Source of the DNA: Akkermansiaceae bacterium
GTDB lineage: Bacteria > Verrucomicrobiota > Verrucomicrobiia > Verrucomicrobiales > Akkermansiaceae
NCBI GenBank assembly: GCA_026421245.1
Contig: JAPKDJ010000022.1
Location: 1 to 58,212 of the forward strand
Direction of reading: 5' to 3'
DNA length: 58,212 nucleotides
Part shown: positions 55,043 through 58,212 of the stretch, one piece after another
Layout: the number at the start of each line of letters is the position of its first letter
Numbering within the stretch: position 1 is the first letter of the stretch
Program-made: the position numbers and the translations under genes
The notes under the pieces: generated by a model
What the model saw: the letters and a program-made list of their open reading frames with translations, nothing else
What the model was told of the DNA's origin: nothing
Database searches by the model: none

Positions 55043-56269
55043 TTAGATGCCTGCGGGCTTCCAAGCTTCGGAGTATTCTCTCTGCCAGAGCTTCCTGGGA
55101 GCCTCGGCGCCCTTGACCTGAACGCCCTCCCGGTAGGAGATGTTGCCGAGGTGGCAGAGCATCGTGCTCTTCTGGGCGTCAGCGATTTCTGCGTTGAGCG
55201 CCTCGTCTTTGCGGATGGCATTGACGAAGTTTTGGAAGTGCGGAATGTCGCTGAGGCTGGGCATATTTTCTTCCACGAGTTTGCCGGCGTTGTCGTGGAT
55301 GCGGTAACCTCCGCCGTCGAATGACATGACGCCGTCGTCGCCATAAATGCTGACGAAGGAATGTTTTTCGTTCTTACGCTGCAGGCAGCTGCTGCCGTGC
55401 CAGCTCATCCCGACCTCGCCGAAGTCGTAGGTGGCATCAGCGGTGTCGGGTGTTTCTTGGTCGTCTTCGAAATGGTAGCGACCGCCGGTGTAACTGGTGC
55501 GGGTTGGTGAATCGACCCCGAGTGCCCAGCGGGCGATGTCGAGAGCGTGCACCCCGTTGTTGGCCAGTTCGCCGCCACCGTAAAGCCAGTGCCAATGCCA
55601 GTTATAGTGAATCAGATTGTCTTTGTATGCGCGCGCGGGGACGGGGCCTTGCCAGAGATCGTAGTCGAGGTGCGCGGGGACCGCGGCAGTTTTTCCCTTT
55701 CCGATCGAGGTGCGCTTGTTGTCGTACCAGCAGCGCGCGTAGCGGAGTTCACCAATGACACCGGCTTTGAGTTTCTCGATACCCTCGCGAAAACCAGGGG
55801 CGCTGCGCCGCTGGTTGCCCATCTGTACTTTCCGCGTGGTGCGCTGGGCGGCGGCGACCATGAGTTCAGCCTCGCGCGCATTGTGGCTGCCGGGTTTTTC
55901 CACGTAGACATGTTTGCCGGCTTGGCAGGCGAGAATGGTGGCAGGCGCGTGCCAGAAATTCGGGGCGGCAATCGAAAGGATATCGACGTCTTTGTCTTCA
56001 AGAATGCGTCGGAAGTCGGTGACGGCTTTGGGGGATTTTCCGTTCTGCCGCTCGGTGGCGAATTTGGCCCCGGCAGCGAGGCGGTTCTGATCAACATCAC
56101 AGACGTAGGCGATCTCGACGCCCTCGAGCTGAGCGAAGTTGTTGATATGCGCCTTGCCGCGGCTGAGCCCCATGACACCGACGCGGAGTTTTTGACCGGG
56201 CTTGGCGTCGGCGCGGGCTACGAGGGTGGCGGCAGTGGCGGTGCTGATGAAGTGGCGACGGGTAGGCAT
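55043..56269 (-). CDS. Tat-exported Gfo/Idh/MocA oxidoreductase
   Basis: 408 residues. Twin-arginine start MPTRRHFISTATAATLVARA. Rossmann start LRVGVMGLSRGKAHINNF; IAYVCDVDQNRLAAGAK; LSIAAPNFWHAPATILACQA; HVYVEKPGSHNAREAELMVA with the conserved EKP lysine. The C-terminal domain has YDLWQGPVPARAYKDNLIHY, NWHWHWLYGGGELANNGVHA (metal/substrate-site His) and GGYRIHDNAGKL. Such proteins oxidise sugars or inositols at C-3 and, in the periplasm, often pair with ThuA-like or DUF1080 proteins. Transcribed divergently from the ROK gene at 56535. Confidence 0.92.
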   Translation of the reverse strand: MPTRRHFISTATAATLVARADAKPGQKLRVGVMGLSRGKAHINNFAQLEGVEIAYVCDVDQNRLAAGAKFATERQNGKSPKAVTDFRRILEDKDVDILSIAAPNFWHAPATILACQAGKHVYVEKPGSHNAREAELMVAAAQRTTRKVQMGNQRRSAPGFREGIEKLKAGVIGELRYARCWYDNKRTSIGKGKTAAVPAHLDYDLWQGPVPARAYKDNLIHYNWHWHWLYGGGELANNGVHALDIARWALGVDSPTRTSYTGGRYHFEDDQETPDTADATYDFGEVGMSWHGSSCLQRKNEKHSFVSIYGDDGVMSFDGGGYRIHDNAGKLVEENMPSLSDIPHFQNFVNAIRKDEALNAEIADAQKSTMLCHLGNISYREGVQVKGAEAPRKLWQREYSEAWKPAGI

Positions 56270-56320
56270 TCGAAGACCCTAGACATTTTCACCACTGCTG
56301 GCGAGATTTTAGAGTTTGCT

Positions 56321-56347
56321 AGCCCGGCAGTTTGCGGGCTCTTTTTT
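56321..56347 (+). terminator. Orphan intrinsic terminator in the GfoIdh/ROK divergent region
   Basis: AGCCCG pairs with CGGGCT around GCAGTTTG, followed by CTTTTTT. It is oriented for plus-strand transcripts but no plus-strand gene ends upstream within 1 kb. It might end a transcript antisense to the oxidoreductase, an unannotated RNA, or be left from a lost gene; it also lies 188 bp before the ROK start. Confidence 0.5.
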
Positions 56348-56499
56348 GCGAAGGAAGCGCCGCCGCGACGGGCGATTTCTTCGCAGTGACCGAACACATT
56401 TCCTTCTTCTCCTTGGCGTTGCTGCTCGTTGTAGGTCCCTGTGGATATTGAGACGAATCCCGACCTCTTTCCTCATGCCTTCGAAACACCACTTTCTAA

Positions 56500-56527
56500 T
56501 TGACACTTTGTAAGCGGAGTTTATTAA
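56500..56527 (+). promoter_or_regulatory. Candidate sigma-70 promoter of the ROK gene (possibly leaderless mRNA)
   Basis: TTGACA at 56500-56505, 16-bp spacer, TATTAA at 56522-56527 (four of six match). The expected start of transcription would fall within about 1-2 bases of ATG 56535, so the mRNA would have no room for a Shine-Dalgarno site, and none is seen. Confidence 0.45.
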
Positions 56528-56534
56528 GTGGCGG

Positions 56535-57761
56535 ATGACTGATTCTCCGGTGGCTTCTGAATTGCTCTCAAAGATCAACGAACGCCGTGTCTTGGAGTTT
56601 GTGCAGCGGAATGGACCAGCTTCGCGCGCCGTTATGGCCAGGGGTAGCGGGATGAGCGCGCCGACGGTCTCGAAGGCGGTCAGCTCCCTGATTCGTAACG
56701 GATTTCTGGAGGAAACGGAAGCTTTGGAGGTGGGATTTGGTCGTCCGGGGAAGTTACTGCAATTGTCGGAGCATAAGGCCAATGTGCTGGGCGTTGTCAT
56801 TGATGCCGATACCTGTTGGATTGGATGTGCCCGGCTCGACGGTGTCGTATCAAAGGAGCAATCCATTTCCTTTCGGACTCCCAATTCCTATGACGACTTG
56901 CGACAGGCGGTGATCAATGGGGTGGGTGAGATCACGGGGCATGTGAAGGGTGATCTGAGCGGTCGGTTTCGAGGAGTTGGCCTCAGTGTCCCAGGGCTCT
57001 TCAACTCTCGGGTTGGAGAAACGGTGATGTCGCCGAATCTGCACCTATTGGACGGACAACGGCTCGCCTCCGATCTCTCCAATGAAATCGGCCTGCAATG
57101 CATCGCTTTGCAAGAATCCCATGCTCTTTGTGTCGGCGAACGCATGTATGGGGCGGCGCGGGCAATGAATGATTTTGCGATGCTCGATGTCAGCACGGGG
57201 CTGGGGCTTGGTATCGTGAGCGGAGGCCACCTTCTCACCGGCAACAGTGGTATGGCGGGTGAGTTGGGGCACATCACGGTCGTTCCTGGCGGACAGCGAT
57301 GCGGCTGCGGCAATCGCGGTTGCCTTGAAACCGTCGCCACCGACACCGCCTTTGCCCGGCTGATTTCGAAACAGCTCGGCCGGAAGGTTGGGGTTCAGGA
57401 AGCGCTCGCGGCGCTCGCTGCGAATCGCACTGAAGAGGTGATTTCACAGACCGTCGATTATCTCGCGATTGCGGTCGCAGCGGTGATCAACATTTTTAAC
57501 CCCGCAACGCTCTTTCTCCATGGGCAGCTCATGAATTCCGACCCGGCGATTTTTAAACGTGTGGTGAGGGAGTCGAAGAAACGAACTCTTTCGCCTTCCT
57601 TCAAAGATTGTCGGATCCTCCAGTCGAAGGGAAATAAGCGCCTCGGTGCAGTCGCCGGAATCATCGATCATTTAGCCAATGAGTTGGCTCCTGCATTTAC
57701 AACGATCGACAATGGAAATGTCGAACTCTCACGATCAACAACATTAAAGAACACTCTATGA
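56535..57761 (+). CDS. ROK-family transcriptional regulator
   Basis: 408 residues. An N-terminal winged helix (about 12-70: SRAVMARGSGMSAPTVSKAV) is followed by a ROK kinase-like domain with VLGVVIDADTCWIGCARLDG, FRGVGLSVPGLFNSR, LDVSTGLGLGIVSGGHLLTG, and the zinc site of ROK proteins GGQRCGCGNRGCLET. NagC/XylR-type regulators of sugar uptake and catabolism have this form. It overlaps the ThuA-like gene by 4 bp (ATGA at 57758-57761), so one operon is likely. Confidence 0.93.
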   Translation: MTDSPVASELLSKINERRVLEFVQRNGPASRAVMARGSGMSAPTVSKAVSSLIRNGFLEETEALEVGFGRPGKLLQLSEHKANVLGVVIDADTCWIGCARLDGVVSKEQSISFRTPNSYDDLRQAVINGVGEITGHVKGDLSGRFRGVGLSVPGLFNSRVGETVMSPNLHLLDGQRLASDLSNEIGLQCIALQESHALCVGERMYGAARAMNDFAMLDVSTGLGLGIVSGGHLLTGNSGMAGELGHITVVPGGQRCGCGNRGCLETVATDTAFARLISKQLGRKVGVQEALAALAANRTEEVISQTVDYLAIAVAAVINIFNPATLFLHGQLMNSDPAIFKRVVRESKKRTLSPSFKDCRILQSKGNKRLGAVAGIIDHLANELAPAFTTIDNGNVELSRSTTLKNTL

Positions 57762-58212
57762 AAACTCGAACTCTTCCCATCTCGCTGATCACCGCTGCCG
57801 CCGTCTTTGTCGCGCTGGCGGTTTTTGCTGCACCCAAAGTCAAACCCGAGTCGAAAGCGGGTGCGATTCGAGTGCTATTCCTCGGTCACGAGAGCGAGCA
57901 CCACAACAGCAATAAATTCTACCCGATGTTGGCCAAGGGGCTCGGGCCGGATGCCATCTACTTTGATTACGTCACCAATGTTGAGGAAGCGCTCGGCGAC
58001 GCGGCGTATCTGAGCAAGTTCGACGCGGTCCTGCTGTATGCGAACCATGGGGAGATTACACCCGGGCAGTGGTCAAACTTGAAGGGCTACGTCGAGAACG
58101 GCGGCGGTTTCGTGCCAGTGCATTGCGCGAGCTGGTGTTTTGGTAACGAACCGGGTTTCGACCAGCTGGTGGGCGGTCGGTTCGCCAGCCACAAGACCGG
58201 CACTTTTACCGC
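57758..58212 (+). CDS. ThuA-like exported protein (3' end outside window)
   Basis: Translated from ATG 57758: signal peptide with a hydrophobic stretch (MKTRTLPISLITAAAVFVAL, cut near AVFAAPK), then the ThuA domain (RVLFLGHESEHHNSNKF, DYVTNVEEALGD, FDAVLLYANHGEITPGQWSN, LKGYVENGGGFVPVHCASWC, FDQLVGGRFASH). The frame runs out of the window. ThuA-like domains are glutamine-amidotransferase-fold proteins linked to trehalose/3-keto-sugar use and often act with Gfo/Idh/MocA dehydrogenases, as here. Coupled to the ROK gene by ATGA. Confidence 0.85.
   Translation, partial: MKTRTLPISLITAAAVFVALAVFAAPKVKPESKAGAIRVLFLGHESEHHNSNKFYPMLAKGLGPDAIYFDYVTNVEEALGDAAYLSKFDAVLLYANHGEITPGQWSNLKGYVENGGGFVPVHCASWCFGNEPGFDQLVGGRFASHKTGTFT

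Noticed and set aside
1..58212. tRNA, rRNA, riboswitch and complete insertion-sequence features
   Set aside because: None recognised while reading the window; tRNAscan, Infernal and ISfinder searches would be decisive.

Overview
The window looks like a chromosomal segment of a Verrucomicrobiota bacterium (PVC superphylum), probably Verrucomicrobiales-like. This is inferred from families concentrated in that group: two large 'PVC-type' SGNH/dehydrogenase/cytochrome c proteins, a PSD1 cytochrome plus DUF1501 pair, DUF1080 proteins, a CotH/lamin-tail surface protein, and a Lys/Ala-repeat basic protein after an RNA methyltransferase. No rRNA, tRNA, CRISPR array or intact mobile element was seen.

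Layout. 1-3.7 kb: the 3' part of a large CotH-type surface protein. 3.7-10.7 kb: relics, an exported small protein, a PVC dehydrogenase/cytochrome with a DUF1080 protein, and a small exported protein. 10.7-19.7 kb: housekeeping genes (recJ-recG, rlmI, a histone-like basic protein, DUF1853) and two adjacent HtrA-like genes, one active-looking and one with its catalytic residues replaced. 19.7-26.3 kb: an IS remnant, a CBM9-like exported protein, a four-gene minus-strand sugar-catabolism cassette (HUMPS-family lyase, MDR and SDR dehydrogenases, TIM-barrel isomerase), and a chimeric cytochrome/DUF1552 relic. 26.3-36.7 kb: pyc, valS, a helix-hairpin-helix membrane protein, dtd, a LysR regulator and purU. 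36.7-43.7 kb: a tightly overlapping six-gene operon RDD-SpoIIM-DUF4129-DUF4350-MoxR-DUF58, then a tiny lipoprotein. 44.3-53.2 kb: a second DUF1080/PVC-dehydrogenase pair, an apparent sigma-factor scrap, and the PSD1/DUF1501 pair. 53.2-58.2 kb: a metallophosphoesterase, a glycerophosphodiesterase, a Gfo/Idh/MocA oxidoreductase, a ROK regulator and the start of a ThuA-like gene.

How it fits together. The exported proteins (SGNH/dehydrogenase/cytochrome, PSD1, DUF1501, DUF1080, CBM9-like, GDPD, Gfo/Idh, ThuA) suggest a life spent degrading polysaccharides and unusual sugars in the periplasm. The minus-strand cassette and the ROK-ThuA/GfoIdh group look like sugar oxidation modules. The MoxR operon is a conserved envelope-associated system of unknown function.

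The most unusual theme is internal-deletion chimeras and relics: a PSD1 N-terminus joined out of frame to an SGNH C-terminus, a DUF1587 N-terminus joined in frame to a DUF1552 C-terminus, a shortened DUF1080 protein still coupled to its partner, an ISAs1-like transposase lacking its centre, an ndh 5' scrap and a possible ECF sigma scrap. All assignments come from reading the sequence and recalling families; no database search was made.
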